Below, piece by piece: positions 9,199 through 16,792 of a DNA stretch of 64,000 bases. The notes beneath the pieces were generated by a model. The model was not told where the DNA came from, did not search any database, and was given only the letters and a program-made list of their open reading frames with translations. Source of the DNA: Streptomyces sp. CGMCC 4.7035. Its GTDB lineage: Bacteria > Actinomycetota > Actinomycetes > Streptomycetales > Streptomycetaceae. The DNA is taken from positions 3,410,001 through 3,474,000 of the forward strand of contig NZ_CP134053.1 in NCBI RefSeq assembly GCF_031583065.1, given 5' to 3'. Within the stretch, counting starts at the first letter, position 1. Each line of letters starts with the position of its first letter. The position numbers were made by a program, and so were the translations under genes.

Positions 9199-9953
9199 CA
9201 GGAACTCACCGTCCGCTGCTCGATCTTCTTGTCCGCCGCCTGCTCGGGGGTCAGCGCCACGACCCGCTGCACGAAGATGCCGGGCACATGCACCGCGTCG
9301 GGGCCGATCTCGCCGGGCTCGACCAGTTCCTCCACCTCGGCGATGGTCACCTTGCCCGCCATGGCGGCCAGCGGGTTGAAGTTGCGGGAGGACTTGTTGA
9401 AGACGAGGTTGCCGTGCCGGTCGCCCCTGGCCGCCCGGACCAGCGCGAAGTCGGTGCGGATCCCGCGCTCCAGCACGTACTCCGTGCCGTCGAACTCGCG
9501 CACCTCCTTGGACGGCGAGGCCAGCGCCACCCCGCCCTGCCCGTCGTAGCGCCACGGCAGCCCGCCCTCGGCGACCTGCGTGCCGACGCCCGCGGGGGTG
9601 TAGAAGGCGGGGATGCCGGCCCCGCCGGCGCGCAGCCGCTCGGCCAGCGTGCCCTGCGGGATCAGCTCCACCTCCAGCTCCCCGGCCAGATACTGGCGCG
9701 CGAACTCCTTGTTCGCCCCGATGTAGGAGCCGGTCACCCGGGCGATCCGTCCCGCCGCCAGCAGCACCGCGAGACCCGACTCCATCGCCCCGCAGTTGTT
9801 GGAGACGACCGACAACCCGGCGACGCCCCGCTCGTACAACGCCTGGATCAGCACGTTCGGGACACCGCTCAGCCCGAACCCGCCCACCGCCACAGATGCG
9901 CCGTCCGGCACATCGGCCACCGCCTCATGGGCCGTGGCGACCACCTTGTCCAT
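9198..9953 (-). CDS. pcaI: 3-oxoadipate CoA-transferase subunit A, first gene of pca operon
   Basis: A 251-residue alpha subunit with the CoA-transferase signature [10 protein letters not shown] (about 24-33) and SYIGANKEF (about 95-103). It pairs with PcaJ. It is the promoter-proximal gene of the minus-strand pca operon and is divergent from pcaV with a 219-bp regulatory gap. Two TCAGTGC-type boxes in that gap are candidate PcaV operators. In S. coelicolor the MarR-type PcaV is known to repress the equivalent operon until protocatechuate binds. Confidence 0.95.
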   Translation of the reverse strand: MDKVVATAHEAVADVPDGASVAVGGFGLSGVPNVLIQALYERGVAGLSVVSNNCGAMESGLAVLLAAGRIARVTGSYIGANKEFARQYLAGELEVELIPQGTLAERLRAGGAGIPAFYTPAGVGTQVAEGGLPWRYDGQGGVALASPSKEVREFDGTEYVLERGIRTDFALVRAARGDRHGNLVFNKSSRNFNPLAAMAGKVTIAEVEELVEPGEIGPDAVHVPGIFVQRVVALTPEQAADKKIEQRTVSS

Positions 9954-10006
9954 CCGTGAAGCCCCATCTCTTCCAAGCGTCCCGACGGTCGATCAGTCAC
10001 AATTAA

Positions 10007-10018
10007 TCAGGGCACTGA
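10007..10018. promoter_or_regulatory. Putative PcaV operator near pcaI
   Basis: TCAGGGCACTGA is an imperfect palindrome (TCAG/CTGA arms). Its reverse strand reads TCAGTGCCCTGA and shares TCAGTGC with the box at 10138-10149. It lies 54 bp upstream of the pcaI start, where a repressor would block the pca promoter. Assignment to PcaV is inference from position and the shared motif. Confidence 0.45.
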
Positions 10019-10137
10019 GTATTTCAGCGAGGTTCCCCTCACGCTGCCACTGCGGCACCGAGGCGTCAATACCTGAGGTGAGACGCCAATTACCGGCGCC
10101 CCGGCGCGCAGACAGGTCCGATCGCCGCGAGTATCGT

Positions 10138-10149
10138 TCAGTGCACCAA
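10138..10149. promoter_or_regulatory. Putative PcaV operator near pcaV
   Basis: TTCAGTGCACCAA-type box 24 bp upstream of the pcaV ATG, containing TCAGTGC shared with the box at 10007-10018 and set inside a wider CGTT-N9-AACG inverted repeat (10135-10151). A site here would permit autoregulation, as is common in divergent MarR systems. Confidence 0.45.
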
Positions 10150-10172
10150 CGAAAACGACCACGGGAGCGCAC

Positions 10173-10640
10173 ATGGCCGCTGTGGACCTCTCCACCCACC
10201 CCGGGCACCTTGCCCGGCGGCTGCAGCAGGCCCACTACCTGCTGTGGAACACGATGGTCTCCGAGGAGATCACCTCACCGCAGTTCGCGGTCCTGAACGC
10301 GCTCGTCGCCGAACCGGGGCTCGACCAGCGCACCGTGGGGGAGCGGGTGGGCCTGGACCGGTCCACCATCGCCGAGGTGATCAGCCGGCTCAGCCGTCGG
10401 GGTCTCCTCGACAAGGTCCGCGACCCGCAGGACGGCCGCCGCTTCCTGCTGCGCCTCACGGACGAGGGGCTGCGGACGCACCGCAGGCTGACGGTGCGCA
10501 CGGCCCGGATGAACCAGATCTTCCTGGCTCCGCTCTCCGCCGAGGAGCAGAGCGTGTTCTTCGATCTCATCCAGCGTGTCTCCGAGGCCGCCGAGGGGTT
10601 GCGCAACCCGGAGACGCCCGTCGCGGGGGCCAAGACCTGA
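10173..10640 (+). CDS. pcaV: MarR-family repressor of the pca operon (PcaV-like)
   Basis: A 155-residue winged-helix MarR protein. The recognition region is TVGERVGLDRSTIAEVISRLSRRGLL (about 49-74) and the wing is DPQDGRRFLLRL (about 79-90). S. coelicolor PcaV uses Arg15 to bind protocatechuate; here residue 15 is Arg (LARRLQQ), which supports orthology. It is divergent from pcaI. The ATG at 10173 follows an ACGGGAG ribosome site. The likely role is to repress pcaIJFHGBL and itself and be released by protocatechuate. A 17-bp palindrome follows the stop codon. Confidence 0.88.
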   Translation: MAAVDLSTHPGHLARRLQQAHYLLWNTMVSEEITSPQFAVLNALVAEPGLDQRTVGERVGLDRSTIAEVISRLSRRGLLDKVRDPQDGRRFLLRLTDEGLRTHRRLTVRTARMNQIFLAPLSAEEQSVFFDLIQRVSEAAEGLRNPETPVAGAKT

Positions 10641-10643
10641 CGC

Positions 10644-10660
10644 GGTCCGCCGAGCGGACC
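10644..10660. promoter_or_regulatory. 17-bp palindrome, candidate IclR-protein operator (copy 1)
   Basis: GGTCCGCCGAGCGGACC starts 4 bp after the pcaV stop. It matches 14 of 17 positions of GGTCCGTTCAGCGGACC at 11670-11686. The two copies bracket the IclR-family gene, which suggests autoregulation. The stem could also act as a weak terminator for pcaV. Confidence 0.5.
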
Positions 10661-10756
10661 GGTGCGCAGTACCGTGCTGGTGCAAGGGCGTCAGCAGGGC
10701 CGCGGTGCGGTCCGGACAGCGTGGAGCCGGAGGGGCGCGCCGGTGTCGACGGGACC

Positions 10757-10788
10757 GGGGGTCCCCCTGCTCGAAGAGCTTGGGGGAG
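10757..10788 (-). repeat. Dispersed CCCCCAAGCTC hairpin repeat, single copy
   Basis: GGGGGTCCCCCTGCTCGAAG followed by AGCTTGGGGGAG, the reverse orientation of the copies at 2201 and 2291. It occupies the 244-bp gap between pcaV and the IclR-family gene. Nothing else recognisable is in that gap apart from the palindrome at its left end. Confidence 0.7.
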
Positions 10789-10884
10789 CGGGGAGGCCCG
10801 AAGGGCTGAGCGCGGTCGTTCTCTCGACACGGGCTGAGGCGCCCCGCAGGCGCAACGCACGAAGAGAGCCGAAAGGAATCAGCC

Positions 10885-11643
10885 ATGGCGGCCGAGGCCG
10901 AACCCGCGGGGATGAGAACCGTCCAGCGGGCGATCGACATCCTGGGACTCTTCGACGAGAGCCACCCCGCGCTCTCCCTCCGCGAGATCGTCTCCGCCTC
11001 GGGACTGCCCAAGACCACCGTGCTGCGCCTGCTCGGCACCCTCCGGATCAACGGTCTGCTCTGGGTCGACGAACACGGCCGCCACATCGCGGGCCCTGCC
11101 CTGCTGCGCTGGTCCCGACTCGCCGAGCAGGCCTGGCGGCTGCCGCCCGCGGCCGGGGCGATCCTGCGCGACCTGGCCGCCGAACACAGGGAGACGGTGC
11201 ACCTGTACGTGCGCCGCGACGTCCACCGCGTCTGCATCGCCCAGGAGGAGGGACCGCAGACGCTGCGCCAGGTCGTCAGGGTCGGGGACGAACTGCCGCT
11301 GTGGGCGGGAGGGGTGGCCAAGGCGCTGCTGCTCGATGCGCCGGAGGCCCTGCTGCGCCGGGTCGCGGAGACCTCGCCGTACGGGGCCGCCCACCTGGAG
11401 ACGCTGCACGCGTGGATCGAGGAGACGCGGACCCAGGGGTATGCCACGAGCCACGGCGAGCGCGAGGAGGGACTGTCGGCGGTGGCCGTGCCGGTGCGGG
11501 GGCGCGGCGGAGCGGTGGTGGCGGCCCTGTCCTTCGGCGGGCCCAGCACCCGGTTCACCGACGAGCGTGTACGGCGCTTCGCGGAGGGGCTCGGGGCGGC
11601 GGCGGGGGAGCTGGCGCGGGCGGGCCTGCCGTTCGAGGGGTGA
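10885..11643 (+). CDS. IclR-family transcriptional regulator
   Basis: This 252-residue protein has an N-terminal winged HTH (LSLREIVSASGLPKTTVLRLLGTL, about 30-53) and a C-terminal IclR effector domain (about 85-245, with SHGEREEGLSAVAVPVRG). IclR proteins such as PcaR/PcaU/PobR often control protocatechuate or hydroxybenzoate pathways, and this gene lies beside the pca system, so a role as second regulator is plausible but unproven. The ATG at 10885 follows GAGAGCCGAAAGGA. Matching 17-bp palindromes lie before and after the gene. Confidence 0.88.
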   Translation: MAAEAEPAGMRTVQRAIDILGLFDESHPALSLREIVSASGLPKTTVLRLLGTLRINGLLWVDEHGRHIAGPALLRWSRLAEQAWRLPPAAGAILRDLAAEHRETVHLYVRRDVHRVCIAQEEGPQTLRQVVRVGDELPLWAGGVAKALLLDAPEALLRRVAETSPYGAAHLETLHAWIEETRTQGYATSHGEREEGLSAVAVPVRGRGGAVVAALSFGGPSTRFTDERVRRFAEGLGAAAGELARAGLPFEG

Positions 11644-11668
11644 GCCGACCCGAGTGAGCGGGGCCGAC

Positions 11669-11687
11669 TGGTCCGTTCAGCGGACCA
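11669..11687. promoter_or_regulatory. 19-bp palindrome, candidate IclR-protein operator (copy 2)
   Basis: TGGTCCGTTCAGCGGACCA lies between the IclR gene stop and the next gene, with a TAGGCT -10-like hexamer at 11714-11719. The arms are perfectly complementary around a 5-bp centre. It matches the palindrome at 10644. Its position just upstream of the -10 suggests control of the gene at 11769. Confidence 0.5.
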
Positions 11688-11768
11688 AATGTGCCGCTGT
11701 GCGGATAGGCGGCTAGGCTGAGGCTCAGCAGCGCCCTATGCGTACCCGGGAAGGAAGGCGGCACCACC

Positions 11769-12101
11769 GTGGACCGGACCCTCGTCACCCGTTCCCCGCA
11801 CTCGTCCGCCGACTGGTGGATCACCGCCGACCAGGCGCGGCACGCGGCGCAGAGTGGACTCGCGGACGCCGCGACGGCCCCGGACCTGCTGCGTACGCTC
11901 ACCGAACTCGACAAGGCCCGCCATGAGTCGGTGGTGGCCGTCGGTGCCGCGGTGGAGGCGCTGCTCGAGGGCGGGGTCGCCTGGGAGGCGATCGCGGCGG
12001 CACTGGGACTCGGCTCGGTCGAGGAGGCCCGCCAGGCGCTGGCCACCGCCCGCCAGGAGGCGGGCGCGGCGATCGAACGCCGGCTGGGCCGACGGGCGTA
12101 A
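11769..12101 (+). CDS. Conserved small protein with an HTH-like C-terminal half
   Basis: A 110-residue hydrophilic, helical protein. I do not recognise a named family. The segment LLEGGVAWEAIAAALGLGSVEEARQAL (about 64-90) reads like a helix-turn-helix of the AsnC/sigma-factor kind, so DNA binding is possible. The GTG at 11769 follows GGAAGGAAGG. It lies downstream of a palindrome shared with the IclR gene upstream region and converges with the DUF3048 gene. Confidence 0.6.
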   Translation: MDRTLVTRSPHSSADWWITADQARHAAQSGLADAATAPDLLRTLTELDKARHESVVAVGAAVEALLEGGVAWEAIAAALGLGSVEEARQALATARQEAGAAIERRLGRRA

Positions 12102-12146
12102 CGCCCGCACTCACAGCCCCACTCGCGGCCCCGTTCACGTCTCCGC

Positions 12147-13130
12147 TCACGCCTTCGCGAGCACCACCCACACCTGTCCTGTCGCGAAGTTCACCGGTGT
12201 GCCGTCCGCCGCCGTGAACTCCGTGCCGTCCGTCGCGGACGCCCGCCGCCAGGTGACGTCGAACTCCCGTCCGTCGCGCAGCACTTGCGCCTTTCCGGAG
12301 CCCACGGTCTGTGAGTACGGGGAGTTGCTCCCGAGGAAGTCATGGAACCGGGAGTCGCTCACCTGGACGTACTGCACCACCACCGTCGCCGGAGCCACCC
12401 GCGCACCGTCCGTCGTCACCGTCGGCGTGCCGTCCATCGCGACCAGCCAGCGCTGCCGTTCGGCGGACCAGGTGAAGGTGAAGCGGGCCGACGGGAAGCG
12501 GACCGTGTGCGTGGTTCGAGGCGTGCCGCCCGCCGGTGCGGCGCCGAAGTGGAAGCCCGTCGTCAGCGCGGCGGCGCCCGGTGCGGACTGCATCAGCCGC
12601 TGCGGGCGCAGATAGAGGTTGTGCGGAGCGGCCTTGTCGTCGGCGCGGAAGTAGGCGCTGGGGTTCTTCTCCGGCGGCTCGGGGTTCAGCGGCGCCTTGT
12701 CGATGAGGGGCAGGAGTTTGTGCTGCGCCCCGGAGAACGCGAACGTCGGCATGTCGAACTGGCGCAGCAGCTCCAGATCCGACTCGCGCGCACTGCGCAC
12801 CGGCCCGACCACGTTCGGCAGCCTGGTCGCGAACATCGCCATCAGCCGGCTCAGACCGCCCTCCACCTGCTCCGCGTAGACGAGGTCCGCCTGGTCCAGG
12901 CCCGTCTGCGGGCGCGCCTCGGGCGCGTTGTCGATCTTCACGGCGAGCACCGGACCCATGGGCGCGGGGGACGACCGGCCGCCGCTGACTTGCTGCTGTC
13001 GCGGCGGCTCGCCTCGCCCGTCGTCGGATACGCCGCCGCTCGATGAGCAGCCCGTCATCAGGGAGCCCGTCACCGCGACGGTCAGCAGCGCCGCCGTCAT
13101 ACCGCGTCGTCTCCGTGCGATCTGTCGCAT
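12147..13130 (-). CDS. DUF3048 (YerB-like) lipoprotein
   Basis: About 327 residues when started at the ATG at 13130, which places a positively charged stretch (RQIARRRRG) before a hydrophobic segment and the lipobox LMTGC. An ATG at 13148 is an alternative. The mature part has the DUF3048 blocks: AVKIDNAPEARPQTGLDQAD and GGLSRLMAMF near the N-terminus, then GPVRSAR and the C-terminal FATGQVWVVL. The family is secreted or membrane-anchored; its molecular function is unknown. It converges with the gene at 11769, with 45 bp between. Confidence 0.85.
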   Translation of the reverse strand: MRQIARRRRGMTAALLTVAVTGSLMTGCSSSGGVSDDGRGEPPRQQQVSGGRSSPAPMGPVLAVKIDNAPEARPQTGLDQADLVYAEQVEGGLSRLMAMFATRLPNVVGPVRSARESDLELLRQFDMPTFAFSGAQHKLLPLIDKAPLNPEPPEKNPSAYFRADDKAAPHNLYLRPQRLMQSAPGAAALTTGFHFGAAPAGGTPRTTHTVRFPSARFTFTWSAERQRWLVAMDGTPTVTTDGARVAPATVVVQYVQVSDSRFHDFLGSNSPYSQTVGSGKAQVLRDGREFDVTWRRASATDGTEFTAADGTPVNFATGQVWVVLAKA

Positions 13131-13164
13131 GCCCACTGTGTCCACCAAGTTCCTGATCGGAGGG

Positions 13165-14235
13165 TCAGGCCGGGGAGCCGAGGATCTCCGTGAGGTCGTA
13201 GCGCACCGGTTCCTCCAGCTGTGTGTACGTGCAGCTCTCGGGCGTGCGGTCCGGGCGCCAGCGGCGGAAACGCGCGGTGTGCCGAAAGCGCACCCCGTTC
13301 TCCATGTGGTCGTACGCCACCTCCGCCACGCGCTCCGGCCGCAGCGGCACCCAGGACAGGTCCTTCTTCCCCGACCAGCGGCTGGGCGCGCCCGGCAGCC
13401 GGGCCGTCTCGTGCGCCACCTCGTTGGACCAGGCCGCCCAGGGATGCCCCGCGACGTCCTCCATCCGCAGCGGCTCCAGTTCCTCCACCAGCTCCGCGCG
13501 CCGCTTCATGGGGAACGCGGCGGACACACCCACGTGCTGGAGGGCGCCTCGGTCGTCGTACAGCCCGAGCAGCAGCGACCCCACGACCGGGCCGCTCTTG
13601 TGGAAGCGGTAGCCCGCGACCACCACGTCGGCCGTGCGCTCGTGCTTGACCTTGAACATCACGCGTTCGTCCGGGCGGTAGGGCAGGGAGAGCGGCTTGG
13701 CGATCACTCCGTCCAGACCCGCTCCCTCGTACTGCTCGAACCACTGCTCGGCCACCGCGCGGTCCGTCGTCGCCGGGGCGAGGTGGACGGGGGGCGTGAC
13801 CCCGGACAGCGCCCGCTCCAGCAGGGCGCGGCGGTCGCTGAGCGGGACGTCGAGCAGCGCCGTGTCGGCCAGCGCCAGCAGATCGAACGCCACGAACGAG
13901 GCCGGAGTCTTCTCCGCCAGCATCCGCACCCGCGAGTCGGCCGGATGGATCCGCTCCGTCAGCGCGTCGAAGTCCAGGTGCCCCTCCCGCGCGATCACGA
14001 TCTCGCCGTCCACCACGCAGCGCTCCGGCAGCCGCTCCCGCAGCGCCGTCACCAGCTCGGGAAAGTACCTGGTCAGTGGCTTTCCCGTGCGGCTGCCCAG
14101 CTCGACCTCGGCGCCGTCGCGGAAGATGATCGCCCGGAACCCGTCCCACTTGGCCTCGTACTGCATGTCCGGCGGGATCTTCGCGACGGGCTTGGCGAGC
14201 ATCGGCTTCACGGGAGGCATCACGGGCAGCTCCAT
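13165..14235 (-). CDS. ATP-dependent DNA ligase (LigD-type ligase domain)
   Basis: A 356-residue stand-alone ligase. The nucleotidyl-acceptor lysine is K29 in motif I (EAKWDGFRA). Motif III is in VDGEIVI and motif IV in DGVIAK (about 175-180), with the OB-fold in the C-terminal third (AEVAYDHMENGVRFRH). It seals nicks or breaks in bacterial non-homologous end joining. In many bacteria ligase, polymerase and nuclease domains are fused as LigD; here the ligase is separate and divergent from the polymerase gene, 75 bp apart. No Ku gene lies in the window. The ATG at 14235 gives a normal N-terminus. Confidence 0.9.
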   Translation of the reverse strand: MELPVMPPVKPMLAKPVAKIPPDMQYEAKWDGFRAIIFRDGAEVELGSRTGKPLTRYFPELVTALRERLPERCVVDGEIVIAREGHLDFDALTERIHPADSRVRMLAEKTPASFVAFDLLALADTALLDVPLSDRRALLERALSGVTPPVHLAPATTDRAVAEQWFEQYEGAGLDGVIAKPLSLPYRPDERVMFKVKHERTADVVVAGYRFHKSGPVVGSLLLGLYDDRGALQHVGVSAAFPMKRRAELVEELEPLRMEDVAGHPWAAWSNEVAHETARLPGAPSRWSGKKDLSWVPLRPERVAEVAYDHMENGVRFRHTARFRRWRPDRTPESCTYTQLEEPVRYDLTEILGSPA

Positions 14236-14310
14236 ACCTTCGATTCTCCGACCATGCCGAGTGATTCGCCCAGTGTGCGAGTACTGTTCCCTGCGCCTAC
14301 CGTGGCTCGC

Positions 14311-15357
14311 ATGGGCGATGCGGTGGAACTGGAGGCGGCGGGCCGGAAGGTACGGCTGTCCAGCCCCGACAAGGTCTTCTTCCCGGAGCGCGGATACACC
14401 AAGCTCGACCTCGCTCAGTACTATCTGGCCGTCGGCCCAGGCATCCTGCGTGCCCTGTGCAACCGGCCTACCACCCTGGAGCGCTACCCGGACGGTGTGA
14501 CCGGCGAGTCCTTCTTCCAGAAACGGGCGCCCAAGAACATGCCCGACTGGATCCCCACCGCCCACATCACCTTCCCCAGCGGACGCAGCGCCGACGAGAT
14601 GTGTCCCACCGAGACAGCCGCCGTCGTATGGGCCGCGCAGTACGGCACGCTCACCTTCCATCCGTGGCCGGTGCGCCGCGACGACGTCGACCGCCCCGAC
14701 GAACTCCGCATCGACCTCGACCCCCAGCCCGGCACCGATTACGCCGACGCGGTGCGCGCCGCCCATGAACTGCGCGCCGTTCTCGACGAGTTCGGCGGGC
14801 TGCGCGGCTGGCCCAAGACCTCCGGCGGCCGGGGGCTGCACGTCTTCGTGCCCATCGAACCGCGCTGGACCTTCACCCAGGTGCGGCGTGCCGCGATCGC
14901 CGTCGGGCGCGAACTGGAGCGCCGCATGCCCGAGCACGTGACCATCGCCTGGTGGAAGGAGGAGCGGGGCGAGAAGATCTTCGTCGACTACAACCAGACG
15001 GCACGCGACCGCACCGTCGCCTCCGCCTACTCCGTGCGCCCCAAGCCGCACGCCCCGGTGTCCGCGCCGCTGCGCTGGGAGGAGGTCGCGGACGCGGTGC
15101 CCCGCGACTTCGATCTGGGGACCATGCCCCGCCGTTATGCCGAACTCGGTGATGTCCACGCCGACATGGACGACCACGCCTTCTCCCTGGAGGCGCTCCT
15201 CGAACTCGCCCGGCGCGACGAACACGACCACGGCCTCGGCGATCTGCCGTATCCGCCCGAGTACCCGAAGATGCCGGGCGAGCCGAAACGGGTGCAGCCG
15301 AGCCGGGCCCGGCGCGAGGGGAAGCCGGGGGATCCCGGGGAACCGGCCGCGCGTTAG
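14311..15357 (+). CDS. LigD-type primase-polymerase (NHEJ polymerase domain)
   Basis: This 348-residue protein matches the archaeo-eukaryotic primase-like PolDom of LigD. Landmarks are the N-terminal SSPDKVFFPERGYTK, the substrate-binding LERYPDGV and FFQKRAPKNMPDWI, the metal-binding RIDLDPQPG (about 129-137) and SGGRGLHVF (about 172-180). It fills gaps with NTPs or dNTPs during end joining. It is divergent from the ligase gene, so the pair likely shares a promoter region. The start was set at the ATG at 14311; the much longer upstream reading frame overlaps the ligase and is spurious. Confidence 0.9.
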   Translation: MGDAVELEAAGRKVRLSSPDKVFFPERGYTKLDLAQYYLAVGPGILRALCNRPTTLERYPDGVTGESFFQKRAPKNMPDWIPTAHITFPSGRSADEMCPTETAAVVWAAQYGTLTFHPWPVRRDDVDRPDELRIDLDPQPGTDYADAVRAAHELRAVLDEFGGLRGWPKTSGGRGLHVFVPIEPRWTFTQVRRAAIAVGRELERRMPEHVTIAWWKEERGEKIFVDYNQTARDRTVASAYSVRPKPHAPVSAPLRWEEVADAVPRDFDLGTMPRRYAELGDVHADMDDHAFSLEALLELARRDEHDHGLGDLPYPPEYPKMPGEPKRVQPSRARREGKPGDPGEPAAR

Positions 15358-15580
15358 GGCCGGACAGGCCCTGGGTGTATTGATCGCGAGCGATCGCCAC
15401 TTCGCCGGCCGCCATCGGTCGCGCAGCCGAGCCTTGCGCGCGACTCGCCGATGATTATGTGAATGAAATACAACGAGATATGCCTTTTGTCTGGATAGGC
15501 TCGGTGTGTGCCGCTACCGTCCTTCGCGTTCCTCCGGCGGCTCGTCTCGGTTGATTCCGCAGCACGATGGAGAGTTCGGC

Positions 15581-16543
15581 ATGGACAGACGCAGCTTCAA
15601 CCGACGGATGCTGCTGGGTGGTACGGCCGTCGCCACCACGTTGTCCCTGGGCCCGGAGGCCGCCGACGCCAACGAACAGGTCAGGGTCGCGGCCGCCGGG
15701 GGCAAGGTCAAGCGCATCAAGCTCTACGCCGAGAGGATCGGCGAGAGGTGGATGGGCTACGGCTTCAGGAGGGGCGAGGCGACCATTCCCGGCCCGCTGC
15801 TGGAGCTCACCGAGGGCGACACGCTGCACGTCGAGCTCGTGAACACCATGGACGTCGAGGCGAGCCTGCATGTGCACGGTCTCGACTACGAGATCTCCAG
15901 CGACGGCACGAGGGCGAGCAGCAGTTGCGTGAAACCAGGCAGATCGCGCACCTACATCTGGCACACGCACACTCCTGGCCGCCGCAAGGACGGCACCTGG
16001 CGGGAGGGCAGCGCGGGCTACTGGCACTACCACGACCACATCGTCGGCACCGAACACGGCACCGGCGGTGTCCGGCGGGGCCTGTACGGGCCGGTGATCG
16101 TACGTCGTGCGGGCGATGTCCTGCCCGACAGGACTCACGCGATCGTGTTCAACGACTTGATGATCAATAACCGGGTGGGGCGCTCGGGACCCGATTTCAA
16201 GGCGACGGTCGGGGACCGCGTCGAGTTCGTCATGATCACTCACGGTGATCAGTACCACACGTTCCACATGCACGGTCACCGCTGGGCGGACAACCGCACG
16301 GGACTGCTCACCGGGCCCGAAGATCCGAGCCGGGTCATCGACAACAAGATCGTGGGTCCGGGAGACGCCTTCGGTTTCCAGGTGATCGCGGGGGAGGACG
16401 GCGGAGCGGGCGCGTGGATGTACCACTGCCACGTGCAGCACCACGCCGACCGGGGGATGGCTGGCATGTTCCTGGTGAGGAATCCGGACGGGTCGATGCC
16501 AAAGTACGTGACGCACGGACACCGCACGACGCACCAGCACTGA
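15581..16543 (+). CDS. Two-domain small laccase (multicopper oxidase), Tat-exported
   Basis: A 320-residue protein with the Tat motif DRRSFNRR followed by a hydrophobic segment ending at about residue 30. Copper ligands are visible: HVHG (type 2/3 site), [15 protein letters not shown] and the type 1 motif [16 protein letters not shown]. The two-cupredoxin layout and size match the Streptomyces small laccase (SLAC/EpoA). It oxidises phenols with O2 outside the cell; lignin-derived phenols could feed the neighbouring protocatechuate pathway, which is inference. The ATG at 15581 follows GATGGAGAG. The 223-bp upstream gap has AT-rich stretches but no gene. Confidence 0.92.
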   Translation: MDRRSFNRRMLLGGTAVATTLSLGPEAADANEQVRVAAAGGKVKRIKLYAERIGERWMGYGFRRGEATIPGPLLELTEGDTLHVELVNTMDVEASLHVHGLDYEISSDGTRASSSCVKPGRSRTYIWHTHTPGRRKDGTWREGSAGYWHYHDHIVGTEHGTGGVRRGLYGPVIVRRAGDVLPDRTHAIVFNDLMINNRVGRSGPDFKATVGDRVEFVMITHGDQYHTFHMHGHRWADNRTGLLTGPEDPSRVIDNKIVGPGDAFGFQVIAGEDGGAGAWMYHCHVQHHADRGMAGMFLVRNPDGSMPKYVTHGHRTTHQH

Positions 16544-16602
16544 GCGCTCCGCTGGAAGTCCGGCATGCCACCTGCGGGTGCGTCATGGCTGGTCGCCGTT
16601 CA
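16541..16602 (+). repeat. Dispersed stop-codon-anchored repeat (copy A)
   Basis: It begins at the laccase TGA with TGAGCGCTCCGCTGGA, continues through ACCTGCGGGTGCGTC and ends near TGGCTGGTCGCC. It is collinear with the copies at the pcaF stop (minus strand, 7357 leftward) and at the 48815 gene stop (minus strand, 48817 leftward). This copy lacks the terminal GC hairpin of the other two. Confidence 0.75.
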
Positions 16603-16608
16603 GCGCTT

Positions 16609-16650
16609 GACGTCCTCAGCTGTGTAAACGACGTCCTCACCTGTGTAAAC
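16609..16650. repeat. Two adjacent 21-bp direct repeats upstream of lacI-type gene
   Basis: Two tandem units (16609-16629 and 16630-16650) differ at one base and each contains GACGTCCTCA and CTGTGTAAAC. The 21-bp period places the units two helical turns apart, as expected for protein-binding sites. They lie 143 bp upstream of the LacI-family start and could be its operator; GTGTAAAC has the AT-rich core unusual for this GC-rich DNA. Confidence 0.55.
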
Positions 16651-16792
16651 ACGGGTGATTCCGGTCTGCACCCGCGCCCGGTGGCCCCTCGGCCCCTGCC
16701 GCCCGTGAGGGTGGTCTCACGGTCGGGAGCGCTCTCAGCGCTGCCGGTGTCCCGGCTATCCTGATCGGCAACCGCCGAGGAGGAGTCCCGAA

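Noticed and set aside
8554..9953. PcaI/PcaJ as acetoacetate CoA-transferase (ScoA/ScoB or AtoDA).
   Set aside because: Sequence alone could allow this, but coupling to pcaF, pcaHG, pcaB and pcaL makes 3-oxoadipate the clear substrate.
12928..14310. An 809-codon plus-strand frame extending far upstream of the LigD-type polymerase.
   Set aside because: Its first part overlaps the ligase gene antisense and reads as Arg/His/Gln-rich noise; recognisable polymerase sequence begins at the ATG at 14311.
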